Notes: generated from the sequence alone by a model not told the origin. DNA of 64,000 nt from Selaginella tamariscina (GCA_003024785.1 PUQB01000187.1:1-64000); one strand, 5' to 3'; counted from the first letter of the stretch, positions 11,600-23,956 are shown. Made by a program: numbers and translations.

Positions 11600-12286
11600 C
11601 TACAAAAGAATAAAAACAATAACTATATACAAACACACTCACACACACACATCAATAAAATACCTTGTAACTATCAATAAAATCGAGGCACTTCAAAAGC
11701 TTGTGGTTGTCAAGTACATACACATCCACATATGTATCTATGTATATACATATATACATATGTACACACTTACATAGACAGTTAAACTTTGGGGACATTA
11801 TACAGGTTCCTACATTCCTTGCTCATTTGGGATCTTAAGACCCTAGAGAGTAGAAATATATTTTATTTAATCTAATTTTATAAATTTTAAAGTTTGAAAT
11901 TTTTAACTTAATAGATTAATACATGTGCTGTATGCATATACAGAGAACTTACATATGTGTGTGTTTAAATCATAAACAAAAACTCATCAAAAGCTTTCTC
12001 CCAATCACATGTATATATATAGAAGGTCTATATGTGCTAAGAAGGACATGCTAGAAACTGACCAAAAGTGCATATGCATGTTACAGAAGGTTAAGTGTGG
12101 AGATTCTTTTTCATAATATATTTAGTAGTTTATAGATTTAACAAAAGAAATTAATAAAATATGAAGCCATACTTACCTTCTTTGTACTCTTTTAAATACT
12201 TGGATTTCATCTTTTCAGTGAGCTGTTAATATTAGTTTAAGCACATATAATTTCATATTGTTACAATCTCGGTAAATTATATTGTA

Positions 12287-12682
12287 CTACAATCAAACCA
12301 CCTTCAGTTTATCTCCTTCAATGGTAAGCTCAGGAAGAGTCTTCAACACACACTGGAGTACATAATCATATGCGACGGTACACTCTAGAAGTTCCCTCTG
12401 TCCCGGAGTGAGCCCTTCAGTTTCCGGATGGATCTCAAGTGTCCCAAATGGGAATGGCAGAGTGTTCTCTCTGAGGATCTTGACGTAACCTTCAGGTACG
12501 GAAGTGTACTGTCAAATGGTGGTGTAACCTTTGCATTTAGTGAGTGTACCGGTGTCGTTTTAAGTATGACACTCTATCCAACACAAGGGTTACTGTGATG
12601 GAAATTGAGGGATATGTGTTTGATCAAGTCATTCGTAAGGGCGGTACATTCTGTTCTATATTCCGTAACAAGTTTGGACATG
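12287..12682 (+). pseudogene. Kelch-like middle fragment (U1)
   Basis: Corresponds to residues ~45-180 of the kelch-like ORF (from the LQFISF-like region to RNKFGH), with frame breaks and missing bases. The 5' end joins promoter-side sequence through a large deletion also seen in the flanking copy at 46008. The 3' end joins directly to GLX1 exon 7 by loss of the ~500 bp that separate the two genes at the flanking locus. Confidence 0.75.
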
Positions 12683-12714
12683 TTATTATTGGGGATATTG
12701 TGACGTAGGCTGTG

Positions 12715-13001
12715 GCTTCTACAATACCACCAATCCTGCCAGTGTCGAAGATCTCAATCCAGTAACCATTGGGGTCTTTGATAAATGCGAGGCCCTTTAT
12801 TTTCCTTGTATTTTAACAAATATTTATGATGCGTGTATAATATAAGTCGTAGACACATATATATAAAGTTTACCATCATCTGGTTTCTTCACAAACTCCA
12901 CACCCAGTTTCTCAAATTGTTCACACGCCTTGTGTGTATCATCCACAGTGATTCCAATATGTCTTGCAAGAATAGTATAAATATCTCTCTCTCATGCACA
13001 C

Positions 13002-13038
<37 letters not shown>

Positions 13039-13681
13039 ATACCATGACGAGGATCAGAATTTCCATTGTGGAAGCCTTCCAACTCAGTGCCCCAGTTGCT
13101 GCAGATTATTTTATATATTATCATTATAAAACGTTTTATATTAATTATTTCTTTTATGTGTATACTTTGTACTGTCGTTATTACGTTATACTGTCTCTTT
13201 ATATACATATGTGTCTATGAATAACACACGTACTGGGTAAGCTCAATAGTTGCTTTCCTGCCGAAAGTCCAGCAAACCCGTTCTACTGGATCTTTTGGGG
13301 ATCCTGCAACAGAATAAAAATAATAACTACATACAAACATCACATACATACATAATGTACACACACACACACACACAGAATACCTCATATCCTATAAAGT
13401 ATAGGCTGAACTTGGAATCCGGAAAATCTAGGCGCTTCATAAGCCTATGGCTATCACATAAAGAAAGCTTAGTACATACACAATATAGATAGATATATAT
13501 ATGTATGTGTGTGTGTATGTATCTATGTTATATGTATGGATATATGTATATATAGATATGCAATACATACAAAAGAAAATTAACGCTAATATAAGATACA
13601 TATGAATAAACAACCTGACGTCATTCCCAAAATAGGACTGTAGAAATCCAGGCTGACTTTAGGATCCTTGATTCGGTACAT
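12715..13681 (-). pseudogene. Glyoxalase I pseudogene, exons 7 to 2 (U1)
   Basis: Six exons of a plant GLX1 are in order on the minus strand: exon 2 (13681-13620), exon 3 (13444-13384), exon 4 (13303-13234), exon 5 (13098-13044), exon 6 (12963-12874) and exon 7 (12805-12715). Recognisable residues include [20 protein letters not shown] and [12 protein letters not shown]. Lesions relative to the flanking gene: exon 1 is largely replaced by AT-rich DNA upstream; exon 5 has lost the SDPDFK part; the exon-6 acceptor is altered; the stop codon is changed so the frame reads on; and exon 4 lacks several residues. It cannot make a full lyase. Exons 2 and 3 are in better frame here than in the flanking gene. 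Confidence 0.82.
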
Positions 13682-15129
13682 CTGAAAACGTTAATTAAAC
13701 CTGCAAACAATTAATTTAAGTAAAAAAATTGGGTTAGTTTTCACAATCCAACCCCCTTCCTTAATCACAGTTAGCTAAGTTAATTATTCTTATGATTTTA
13801 TATGCATTTAGAGAATATAAATTAAAGGTTAATGCATTTCATTTATATACATAATTTGATATTTATAAGTTTTCTTTAAATATATTAATATTTACCAATT
13901 ATTTATCGCTAATACAAAAGGGGGCTGGAGAGTGAAATCGTTCTAAAACACTAGACATTGCACGGACCCATCTTTTCACCTGCTATTGAAATGTATACAC
14001 CATATATACATATTGTAACAATATGCACAATATGAAAAATGAAACTAGGAGATTTAAATCCATTAGAATTCACAAAATTTCTCAATAAGGAAGACGAAGC
14101 AAACGTTACATACGACACTCCTAAAAGCTATTACCTAAACCCTAACCTCTCCTTAAACCCTGACGATTAATAACAAAGTAATCATTAAAAACAGTGTTAA
14201 GAACTTAACATCCTAGAGAGTTAGAAATATATTTTATCTAATTTTTTTTATATATTTTAAACTAGTTTGAAAATTTCACCCTATCAGATAATAATTACAT
14301 ATACATGTACTACATGCATATTATGCATATACAAAGAACTTATATATGTGAAGAAACTCATCAAAACTTTCTCCCCAATCACATATATATAGGTGTATTT
14401 GTGCTAAGCATGACATGCTATAAACTCACCAAAAGTGCATATGCATGTTACAGAAGCCCATAATAAGAGCATATAGCTGCTTATACATGAGTTCTTAATA
14501 AGCGATCTAATGGTGGAGATTCTTTTTCATAAAATATTTAGTAGTTTATAGATTAAACAAAAATAATTAATAAAATTATGAAGCCGTACTTACCTTCCTT
14601 GTATTCTTTTAAAGACCTGGATTTCATCCTTCCATTGAGTTGTTAATATCAATTTCAGTGACATATAATTCCATATTATTATAATCTCGGTAAACTATAT
14701 TGTTTACCTAGTGAAATAATAACTTTACCCAATAAATCATATTATCTCCATAAACTTATTATTTACCAAGATAACTAATAATAAAATTGACACCACTACA
14801 GAAACAATATTGGAAAGGAACTTTCACGACCTGGAACAAAGGTGTAAAGGTAATCAAGTTTCTATCAATTATACCTAGTAAATCATGTTATCTACCAAAA
14901 TAACCATACTTTATCAATTGAAATGGACACATTAATTTAAATTTTTATTCTTTTAATTATTAAAATAGATTTTAATTTGAGATGCAATCATAGTTTATAC
15001 ACAAAACAAGTAAGTTTCTATTCAATAGGAATATTCAAACAAATAGCAGAAATTGCAAGTATAAAATTAAACAAAATAATTTAAATTACCCCATCTTGTG
15101 GTAACATTTTACCCTAAAGGGAAATCTAG
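13682..15129. other. GLX1 leader relic and kelch-like upstream region (U1)
   Basis: No open gene. Bases 13700-13940 are AT-rich DNA that replaces most of GLX1 exon 1. Bases 13945-14200 match the GLX1 leader (48010-48420), including an AAACCCTAA-type telo-box motif near 14138. From about 14500 the sequence is the promoter side of the kelch-like ORF, shared with the two shorter fragments in each unit. The same layout recurs at 24929-26375 and 36139-37584. Confidence 0.6.
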
Positions 15130-15948
15130 ATGGTATCTAAGCAATGCTACGCCCTATTAGGGCAAGCCATGGGCAGGAACTGGTCAAGAAAGCAAGAGGA
15201 AACAGTATGGAAGGCGAAGGCTATTCAAGAGGCGCCCTCAAACGGTGATGGAGTTGTAGTATACAACACCCAATCAAGCCACCTCCAGTTTATCTCCTTT
15301 GATGGCAAGCTCAGGAAGAGTCTTCAACACACACTTGAGTACATAGTCATATGCGAAGGTACCCTCTGGAAGTTCCCTCTGTCCCGGAGTGAGTCCTTCA
15401 GTTACCGGATGGATCTCAAGTGTTCCAAACGGGAATGGCAGAGTGTGCCTTCTGAGGATCCCGACGTAACCTTCGGGTACGGAACGGTATTGTCAAATGG
15501 TGGTATGACCTTCGCGTTCAGTGAGTGTAGTGGTCTCGTTCTGAAGTATGATACTATGTCCAACACATGGGTTACTATAAGGGAAATTGAGGGATATGTG
15601 TTTGATCAGGTCATTCGTAACGGTGGTACATTCGCTTGTTTACTACGTAACAAGTTTGGGCATTATTACCAAGAGTTGTTTGGTTGTGCACCTCAGTATA
15701 GCATTAAGATGATAGATGAGGCGGATGTACGGAGCAGTAAGGAGATGGATGAGTGTGATAATGTGCTAAACTCTAGGAAAGTGTCAGGGGATTATGTGTA
15801 TGCAGTATGTGGGAATGGACAAGAGCTATGGGAAGGCAAGGTGTTTAGTAAGGATAATATTCCTTGGAAATTAGTGTTTACTGCAGAGCCAGGGAATGTT
15901 ATTGTGCAAACTAGTCTATGCTCGTATACTCAGTTTGCATCGGCTTAA
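15130..15948 (+). CDS. Kelch/F-box-associated-like protein, U1 copy (272 aa)
   Basis: Single-exon ORF of unassigned function. The start is the first in-frame ATG, just after the array-wide upstream region. Residues ~40-55 (GVVVYNTQSSHLQFISF) and ~125-150 (GGMTFAFSECSGLVLKYD followed by NTWVTI) have the strand-turn-strand look and YD...W spacing of kelch or F-box-associated beta-propeller repeats. A conserved tail block (ELWEGKVFSKDNIPWKLV) follows. No F-box, signal peptide or membrane helix is seen, so it may be the C-terminal half of an F-box/kelch protein. U1 and U2 lack nine bases (SRKV instead of SSKMGKV near residue 216) compared with U3, U0 and the flanking copy. It lies 865 bp upstream of the EXORDIUM-like gene on the same strand. 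The family call is a weak inference from pattern only. Confidence 0.6.
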   Translation: MVSKQCYALLGQAMGRNWSRKQEETVWKAKAIQEAPSNGDGVVVYNTQSSHLQFISFDGKLRKSLQHTLEYIVICEGTLWKFPLSRSESFSYRMDLKCSKREWQSVPSEDPDVTFGYGTVLSNGGMTFAFSECSGLVLKYDTMSNTWVTIREIEGYVFDQVIRNGGTFACLLRNKFGHYYQELFGCAPQYSIKMIDEADVRSSKEMDECDNVLNSRKVSGDYVYAVCGNGQELWEGKVFSKDNIPWKLVFTAEPGNVIVQTSLCSYTQFASA

Positions 15949-16813
15949 GTAAGGGGAAGAGAGAATTAAAGAGAATGTGAGGGGGCAAATTACTAAGAAA
16001 TTGTGATGGATGTGTGTGTACAATACATTGTTCATTTATAAATTTTGTTCCCTTTCAATATTACGCCAACTTAAGTTATTAATACTAATATAAATAATAA
16101 TAATAATAATAAACTATAAAAAAGCAATAAGCATCATTATTATTGAATATTGCATTTTTAATCACGAAAGTGCAAATGGTATATTCTAGAATCACACCAA
16201 GCATATACAATGTTAAGTAATAGTTCGAATAAGTTCAATGAAAAGGAAGACCTCGGTTATAGGTTGTTTGTATATTTATGTACAAGTCTCATTGGATAAT
16301 GCATATCTCTATGATACCATCGTAGAAAGGTCTCGGATTTCTTCTAAGAGTACCTACACGAATAGAATTCGTATGCCCATAATAGGTATGTTAATTCAGT
16401 AAAGTATTTGTTCGATTGAATGCCGGAAATCAAATATCTCCTGTTAAATAAGTACTCAAGACACTTATATTTGATGAGACGAAACGAGCTCTCACCAAAG
16501 TCTTGGAGAGGAGCGTCTTCTCATGGAAAGCTATGGTTGTGCCATATGCCCTCAATGGTCACCACCACGTGTACAGTTTTACAACATAAGGTCTTCACAC
16601 AGTTCGTGACATCTAAGGAAATATGCGTACTACACCTAATGTAAATACACACATTGTGTTTTCATCTAGCCTTCACCGTTGAGTCGTATTTTAGGATACG
16701 TGGAATTCACGGGTAAAACACCACGTTGTATAGCTCGTGCACGTGGTAAACCAATATAAGAGCCTATTGGTTGCCCTAGGGTTCACATTTTCTTTCTTCC
16801 TTTTCATCTTCCT
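15949..16813. other. Spacer between kelch-like ORF and EXORDIUM-like gene (U1)
   Basis: AT-rich spacer with an ATAATAATAATA run near 16100 and an unrecognised frame at 16420-16644 whose length changes between units through one-base indels. I do not call it a gene. The EXORDIUM-like promoter occupies the last ~110 bases. The same spacer occurs at 27198-28057 and 38413-39278. Confidence 0.55.
16740..16760 (+). promoter_or_regulatory. G-box and TATA box of the U1 EXORDIUM-like gene
   Basis: A perfect CACGTG palindrome (16740-16745), the core bound by plant bZIP and bHLH factors, stands 10 bases before CCAAT/TATAAG (16751-16760). The TATA-like motif is 54 bases before the ATG, allowing a short leader starting near 16785-16790. 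The block is conserved in all four copies. That the gene responds to G-box factors is inference. Confidence 0.5.
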
Positions 16814-17761
16814 ATGGCCTTCTTATTTCTCCTTTTGGCAATCTTTGCTCTGGCTCCATGTGATGCTAGATCTACACCACGGCCAGACAGCGGTAAGGTG
16901 ATAGTGAACCCTGATGTTGCTGTGAAGTACCACGGTGGCCCTGTCCTCTCTTCCGATATGCATGTGTATGTTATTTGGTATGGAAAGTGGAAGAACGAGG
17001 ACAAACAAGTTATAAGGGATTTTATCTCCTCAATCTCGTACTCAGGAGCTAGTCACCCTTCAGTAGGCAATTGGTGGGGAACTGTCCGTATGTACACTGA
17101 CCAAGCTGGTAAGAATGTCACAGCTAACGTGATTGTTGAAAAGGAGTACGACGCTCTCTACTCTCATGGATCCAGTCTGACTAGAGAGGGCTTACAAGAG
17201 GTTGTTAAGAGTGCACTTGTGGAGAACAAGGGTACCCTGCCAGTGGATCCCAATGGGGTTTACCTTGTACTCACCTCTGAAGACGTTCTCATGGAGGCAT
17301 TCTGCCGCGCAGTATGTGGGTTTCATCTGTCTGGCTCTATTTCAGGACATAACCTGCTCTATGCATGGGTGGGAAACTCGGGCACAAAATGTACAGATGT
17401 GTGTGCTTTTCCCTTTGCACTTCCTCCCTACATGCGGAATGCCACCAAGGCATTGAAGCCACCCAATGGAAACGTGGGTATAGATGGAATGGTCATAGTA
17501 ATTGGGCACGAGCTAGCTGAGGTGGCATCTGATCCGTTCACCAACGCTTGGTATGCAGGGGACGATCCAAGGTTTCCTAACGAAATTGCTGATATGTGCT
17601 TAGGTGTATATGGAACCGGTGCTGGCAGCGGATATCCAGGAAGTGTCTTGACAGACGAGAAAGGCGCTAGTTACAATGTTAATGGTATCAATGGCCGCAG
17701 GTTTATGGTCCAGTGGCTATGGAACCCCATTGTGAAGGGTTGCTACGGTCCCAATGTTTAG
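16814..17761 (+). CDS. EXO: EXORDIUM-like (phosphate-responsive 1 family) secreted protein, intact U1 copy
   Basis: Intronless 315-aa protein of the plant EXORDIUM/PHI-1 family, apoplastic proteins linked to brassinosteroid- and carbon-dependent cell growth in Arabidopsis. Residues 1-18 form a signal peptide (MAFLFLLLAIFALAPCDA). Family blocks are in order: KYHGGPVLS; VYVIWYGKW; IRDFISSIS; NWWGTVRMYTD; YSHGSSLTREG; GVYLVLTSEDV; FCRAVCGFH; YAWVGNSGTKC; KPPNGNVGIDGM; GHELAEVASDPF; ADMCLGVYGTGAG; and a C-terminal QWLWNPIVKGCYGPN. Paired cysteines and one N-V-T sequon fit a secreted glycoprotein. Length is normal for the family. The start is the first ATG after the TATA box. This is the only array copy with an unbroken frame. 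Confidence 0.93.
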   Translation: MAFLFLLLAIFALAPCDARSTPRPDSGKVIVNPDVAVKYHGGPVLSSDMHVYVIWYGKWKNEDKQVIRDFISSISYSGASHPSVGNWWGTVRMYTDQAGKNVTANVIVEKEYDALYSHGSSLTREGLQEVVKSALVENKGTLPVDPNGVYLVLTSEDVLMEAFCRAVCGFHLSGSISGHNLLYAWVGNSGTKCTDVCAFPFALPPYMRNATKALKPPNGNVGIDGMVIVIGHELAEVASDPFTNAWYAGDDPRFPNEIADMCLGVYGTGAGSGYPGSVLTDEKGASYNVNGINGRRFMVQWLWNPIVKGCYGPNV

Positions 17762-19509
17762 GTTTCTCTATTATCTTTTCCATGATAAATATTTAATTTT
17801 TCTTCACATTCACTATATAAAATTAAAGAGCTCTTCATTTATGTTTGGAAAACGAATATTTCTTATTTAAAAATTTTAAAATATTTTATTCAATATCATA
17901 ACGTGGATTAACCTAGAGAAAATCATATATGGTTTAAAAATAAATTGTATGTTCTTATACAATTTATATATTATGGAGCTTTAAGTTACATTAATTAATT
18001 AATTAATAGGTTCTATTAAAAGAATATAACTTAATATAAATACATTAAATGAAATATTATATATATTTTAAGATGTAATAAATAAACAAGAATATTTTAG
18101 GGGACATTACAATAACAATATATTAGGGCGACATAAAAATATAAATTCATTTCATAATGGATTAAATTGAATCACTAATAACAAATTTATGATGCATTAG
18201 TGATAATTTTCAATTGAAAATATAAGCTTGTAAATTATAATATTTTCATTTTGAATACTGGGAATTGTATTTCAAAATAAAAATTCCCACTATAGATTTT
18301 AGGTTTTACTGTTAAAGTTAATAATGTTTTCTAATATATAATTTAACATACTAATATAGTATTCAAATGAAATATTTAAAACTGTACACAATGTGTAATG
18401 TGTGTTTATATATGTATATAATATTAATTATATAATGCATAATGAAAGAAATAATATAATAAAATAATTCAAACCATAGTTTAAATAAAAAGATTCAATC
18501 TCTTTAAATTTGAATTTACAAGTGAAATAGGATCCACCCTATTAGAATATATTAATATACTTGTTGATGTGCGAATAACTGAAAAGACTTAGGGCTCTTT
18601 GACCCGTAACAAACCCATAGAACATGGATGCTTGAATGTTATAATGTAATGCTATAAATGAATATAATGGATTCTTATGCAATAATATGCACAAATTTAT
18701 ATATTTAAAAACTTATCTCATTGTACATATACAATTGTTTAGTAGGCTAAGTATGTTTAAAATAGTATAATGTTCACACAAAGACTCGTTGTTACTATTA
18801 CTTAGTGGGATTAAGGTAAAGTGTGAAACTTAATATATGTATTACGTCTGCATTTTTATATTGGTATCTTACTTTCCGATTATTGAAATAAAATTTAAAT
18901 TGTCAAATTAAAACTATTACATTTTTACGATTCGTTTCATCCTCAATATCCAGCAATATTATATAATATTAGTAAGATAGCTTTAACTTTTTACTATTTT
19001 TAATTTCTTAGTGACTTGGATTAATATAACATGTAATAAATTGAAATTAAATAAAAGCTAAGCTACTTAATTAAGACAAATCCTTGCTATATATTGCATC
19101 ATTAGTTTTTACCCCTTACCCAAAACTAAGTTTTTCCCACTTATATGAGAAACAATAACACATGATATATATATACAAAGCCGTATATCAATAAAATGGT
19201 AAAATAAGTTTTGTTATTTATTTCTAAATGTATTATTATAATTAAATAACCTTAGAATAATACTAAGATGAATTTAAAAGATCTAATTAATATAACATAT
19301 CAAGTTTGTATCGATTTAGTGTATCTCATAATGTATCTTGTTATAATATCAGCATGAGTTACAAGTCCACATGAAGAAAATAAAATAATTTATTTGTTTA
19401 ACACACAAGTGAAATACTTACATACGATGAAATTATGTATAGTTACTTAGCAAGAGAGTACACCATAAATTCAATTTATTTATATTGAAAAGATTGTGGC
19501 ACGTACAGA
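17762..19509. other. AT-rich non-coding tail of U1
   Basis: About 1.75 kb of very AT-rich DNA downstream of the EXORDIUM-like gene, with no ORF, RNA gene or clear repeat structure seen. It presumably holds the transcript's 3' end. The last ~850 bp (about 18660-19507) are absent from U0. The same tail lies at 29004-30740 and 40220-41961 with small indels. Confidence 0.6.
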
Positions 19510-19528
19510 TCTAGAAAATAAAAAATTG

Positions 19529-20568
19529 TAGATAGTAGCTGGTAATTCAATTTACGTGTCAATTGGCAGTAGAATTAAATGTCCTGACAAGAAGTGTGTC
19601 TAGTATAGGGATTGGTATTTGCAGTTGTTATAAGGTTTGCATATGTAATAAACATTATATAGATATGATTCAAAATTGGGTGACTATTGAGTTTACCACA
19701 TGCTTGCTGAGGATGCCAAGATGTAAACTCAACACCTAGATGTTGTTCAGCCTCTTTTGCATGTAGAGTTTGCATAACATTGTGATTGGGCTCAAAGCCT
19801 CTCAATAGCCTTTACATAATGCTATAGTATGCAGATAGTGATTTAGTATTGGCACTTTTCCAAAGTTAATTGGGCTTGGTTTAGCTATTAGTTTATTACC
19901 CAAGTGGTTTGGTCCTCATAGACATGGTGCTTCTTATGACCTAAAAAAAGTGCCAATCCTTCCTCACGACCAGCTTCTTGTTCACAACCAACTTCACTTT
20001 TCAGGCCCAATGCTTTTGCATAACCAATTAGCTCTTGTCCCATTTTGTCAAAAGTTTTTGTAGCGTTTGAAGTAGTGCAACCTAAGGTAGCCAAGCACGC
20101 CTTCTATGAGAAGAGTCTTGAGATTGTCCTTTGGCATCTTCGTACCCTGAATGCTCTCAATTTCATCCTTCACCGTTTCGATCCTACTGATATATTGCCT
20201 CACTGATTCTCTTTCATGCTACTCAAGTCCCAAGAACTTGGTTTTTAGGGAAAGGAAAGAAGCATTGCTCTCTTTACCCAAGGCGTTCTTGAGCTCCACC
20301 CAATTTTCTACAGCTAGATAACTCTGAAAATGAGCGCCAAGGCCCTTCCAAGAATTCCAATTGCTTTGGAATTCATTTCATCCCAATCATCCATTGCAAC
20401 AGTTTCACTAAGTATCACAACTGCCGCAAGCCTTTCTCCATCATATAGCACATGCTCTATTGCTGCCATCCAAAAAAGCCCTTACCATCGTAAATTTTCA
20501 GCATCTTCTTTAAAGACAAAGCCATCGCTTGCATCCACAATCTAGTCAACCTAGTAGCTTTGATACTA
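19529..20568 (-). mobile_element. Degenerate Ty1/copia gag relic (U2)
   Basis: Copy of the relic at 8283-9319 with the same stops. It has one extra codon's worth of bases near 20060 compared with U1. The primer-binding-like site is at 20557-20568. Confidence 0.62.
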
Positions 20569-20733
20569 TGTTAATTTTATGATAGCTTAGCAAAATGCAT
20601 TAGCGTTCTTATTATGCAAATATGAAATAATGACAAAAGCTAAGTAAAGAACCCTAAAATCTGAACAGTTGTGACGCGTGTTGTTTGAGTGGCTGACGAG
20701 GACTGTATTCTCAACATAATATAATATTCTTAC

Positions 20734-21240
20734 AGTTTGTTGCATAATGTAGCCTATTCTAGCAGCATCAAGTTGCTCACATAGCCCAACATTATTCTTT
20801 GGTGACTCTTTTGCAATACTAAACATTGCACAAACTCCTCTTTTCACACATCTAGGTGTTGAGCCTACATCCTGACATCCAATGTTACCAGAGCATGTTT
20901 CTGTAGATGTTTGCTAACGCGTTCGCAAAACACGTTTACTCAATTTATTAATATTTTTTTACCATTTAAAATCCCAGCATTTTAATAATTAAATATGCTA
21001 AAATATTTTAAATATTTAATTTTCTTCTTTTGTTACCATAGAACGCGTTCTCAAACGCGTTTATAACAATACCACTTGCACAATATGAAAAATGAAAATT
21101 GAGAGATTTAAATCCATTAGAATCCAAAACATTTCTCAAGCAGACAATACATGCACCATTGACACTCCGAAAAGCTGTTACATGAACTCTGGATCTCTCA
21201 GTAATCTTATTGAAAATCAATAACTTAAGACCCTAGACAG
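20734..21240 (-). pseudogene. GLX1 exon 1 and leader relic (U2)
   Basis: Same structure as 9485-9990, with the exon-1 donor at 20733 and the MITE-like insert at 20915-21062. Confidence 0.66.
20915..21062. mobile_element. MITE-like insert (U2)
   Basis: Same element as 9664-9811 in the second unit, duplicated with the unit. Confidence 0.45.
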
Positions 21241-22060
21241 TTAGAAATATATTTTATTTTATATATTTTAAAATAGTCTGAAAATTTTACACTATAAGAT
21301 TATAATTACATATAAATGTACTACATGCATATGCATATACAAAGAACTTATATATGTGTGTGCTTAAATCATAAGCAGAGGAAATGCTAGAAACTTATCA
21401 AAAGCTTTCTCCCCAATCACATATATATATATAGAAGGTATATATGTGCTATGCAGGACGTGCTAGAAACTCACCAGAAGTGCGTATGCATGTTGGGAAC
21501 CCTTAAGAAGATCATATAGCTGCATATACATCAATTCCTAACGAAGCGATCCAATGATGGATATTAATTTATAGATTAAACAAAAATCAATAAAATTATG
21601 AAGCCATACCTTCCTTGTACTCTTTTTAATGACCTGGATTTCATCTTTCCATTGAGTTGTTAATATTAGTTTAAGTGACATATAACTTCATATTATTACA
21701 ATCTCAGTAAATTATATTATCTACCCAGTGAAATGTCAAACAATATTGAAAAGGAACTTTCACGACTTAGAACAAAATGTCGAAGGTAATTGAGTTTCTA
21801 TCAATTATACCTAGTAATCATGTTATCCACCAAAGTAACCATGAATATTTTAATTCAATCTTTTATCTTTTTTATTATTAAAATAAATTTTAATTTAAGA
21901 TGCAATCGCAGTTTATACATAAACACATAAGTTTCTATCCAATAGGAATATTTGAAATACCTTCGTATTTGTGCAAATAGCAAAAAATGCAAGTATAAAT
22001 TAAACAAAAACTAATTGCGAATTATTCTTCTTGTTGGTAATATTTTACCCTAAAGGGGGA

Positions 22061-22228
22061 ATGATACGGCCTATCAGGGCACACCATGGGCAAGAACTAA
22101 TTAAGAAAGCGAAACCGTATGGAAGGCTAAGGATGTTCAAGAGGCACCCTCAGACAGTGAAGGATTTGTAGTATACAACACCCAATCAGTTTATATCCTT
22201 TGGTGGTAAGGAAGAGTCTTCAACACAC
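22061..22228 (+). pseudogene. Kelch-like 5' fragment (U2)
   Basis: Identical arrangement to 10812-10979 in the second unit. Confidence 0.7.
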
Positions 22229-22333
22229 TGCAGGATTTATATTAATTATTTGATGTGTGTACTCTGTATTGTCTTTATTACTACGATATATATACTTTAA
22301 CTCTATGTATACATGTGCTTGTAAACACACGTA

Positions 22334-22848
22334 CTGGGTAAGCTCAATAGTTGCTTTCCTGCCCAAAGTCATGGAGATGTCATATAAATTCCGTATATAA
22401 CCTCTGCAGGTGCAAAAGGGATTAGAAAAAAATATTTTCTTTCCATAAATATGTATATGAGTGCGTGCAAGGAACCCTGGTAGGGGCGTATGGAAGGGGT
22501 TGATAGTTTTGGGGAGACATGATAAGAATTTATGGTTTGTAGTATTATAACGGACATGTTAAGTAAAAAACATAACATGTATGAAGTAGATTTAAAATAA
22601 ATCTATAAATCTAAAGATAAATAATTGTTACTTACCACCATATTTAAAGGAGTTAATTTTTTTCTTAATTTTAGTTATATATATATTATAAATAAATAAA
22701 TAAATATAGTAATAAGGGTTATAGTTGTATAAAATAACCCGTATACAAAGGGTTTTCTATAACATGTAATTGTGCAGATGATATATACCCCAGCCGAAAG
22801 TCTAGCGAAACCCATTCTACAGGGTTTCTTAGAGCATTCCACGGGATT
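22334..22848 (-). pseudogene. GLX1 exon 4 split by insertion (U2)
   Basis: Same structure as 11085-11599 in the second unit. Confidence 0.65.
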
Positions 22849-23537
22849 CTACAAAAGAATAAAAACAATAACTATATACAAACACACTCACACACACACA
22901 TCAATAAAATACCTTGTAACTATCAATAAAATCGAGGCACTTCAAAAGCTTGTGGTTGTCAAGTACATACACATCCACATATGTATCTATGTATATACAT
23001 ATATACATATGTACACAGTTACATAGACAGTTAAACTTTGGGGACATTATACAGGTTCCTACATTCCTTGCTCATTTGGGATCTTAAGACCCTAGAGAGT
23101 AGAAATATATTTTATTTAATCTAATTTTATAAATTTTAAAATAGTTTGAAATTTTTAACTTAATAGATTAATACATGTGCTGTATGCATATACAGAGAAC
23201 TTACATATGTGTGTGTTTAAATCATAAACAAAAACTCATCAAAAGCTTTCTCCCAATCACATGTATATATATAGAAGGTCTATATGTGCTAAGAAGGACA
23301 TGCTAGAAACTGACCAAAAGTGCATATGCATGTTACAGAAGGTTAAGTGTGGAGATTCTTTTTCATAATATATTTAGTAGTTTATAGATTTAACAAAAGA
23401 AATTAATAAAATATGAAGCCATACTTACCTTCTTTGTACTCTTTTAAATACTTGGATTTCATCTTTTCAGTGAGCTGTTAATATTAGTTTAAGCACATAT
23501 AATTTCATATTGTTACAATCTCGGTAAATTATATTGT

Positions 23538-23934
23538 ACTACAATCAAACCACCTTCAGTTTATCTCCTTCAATGGTAAGCTCAGGAAGAGTCTTCAACA
23601 CACACTGGAGTACATAATCATATGCGACGGTACACTCTAGAAGTTCCCTCTGTCCCGGAGTGAGCCCTTCAGTTTCCGGATGGATCTCAAGTGTCCCAAA
23701 TGGGAATGGCAGAGTGTTCTCTCTGAGGATCTTGACGTAACCTTCAGGTACGGAAGTGTACTGTCAAATGGTGGTGTAACCTTTGCATTTAGTGAGTGTA
23801 CCGGTGTCGTTTTAAGTATGACACTCTATCCAACACAAGGGTTACTGTGATGGAAATTGAGGGATATGTGTTTGATCAAGTCATTCGTAAGGGCGGTACA
23901 TTCTGTTCTATATTCCGTAACAAGTTTGGACATG
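23538..23934 (+). pseudogene. Kelch-like middle fragment (U2)
   Basis: Copy of 12287-12682 with the same two deletion junctions. Confidence 0.75.
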
Positions 23935-23956
23935 TTATTATTGGGGATATTGTGAC

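Larger units (their letters stand above)
8264..19509. repeat. Tandem array unit U1 (11,246 bp)
   Basis: This is the first complete unit, counted from the start of the copia gag relic. Landmarks recur at near-constant spacing: gag relic 8329, 19575, 30806 and 42027; kelch-like ORF 15130, 26376 and 37585; EXORDIUM-like ATG 16814, 28058 and 39279. By eye the units match over almost their whole length and differ mainly by one- to six-base indels and dinucleotide-run length. U1 carries the only open EXORDIUM-like copy. It shares with U2 a 9-base in-frame deletion in the kelch-like ORF that U3 lacks. Confidence 0.92.

Noticed and set aside
16420..16644. ORF of 73-74 codons between the kelch-like and EXORDIUM-like genes
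   Set aside because: Its frame and ends change between units through one-base indels, no family is recognised, and there is no start context. Kept only as part of the spacer description.
16804..17008. Minus-strand ORFs of 61-66 codons opposite the EXORDIUM-like start (also at 6423, 28048 and 39269)
   Set aside because: They are antisense shadows of a conserved plus-strand gene, repeated only because the gene is repeated.
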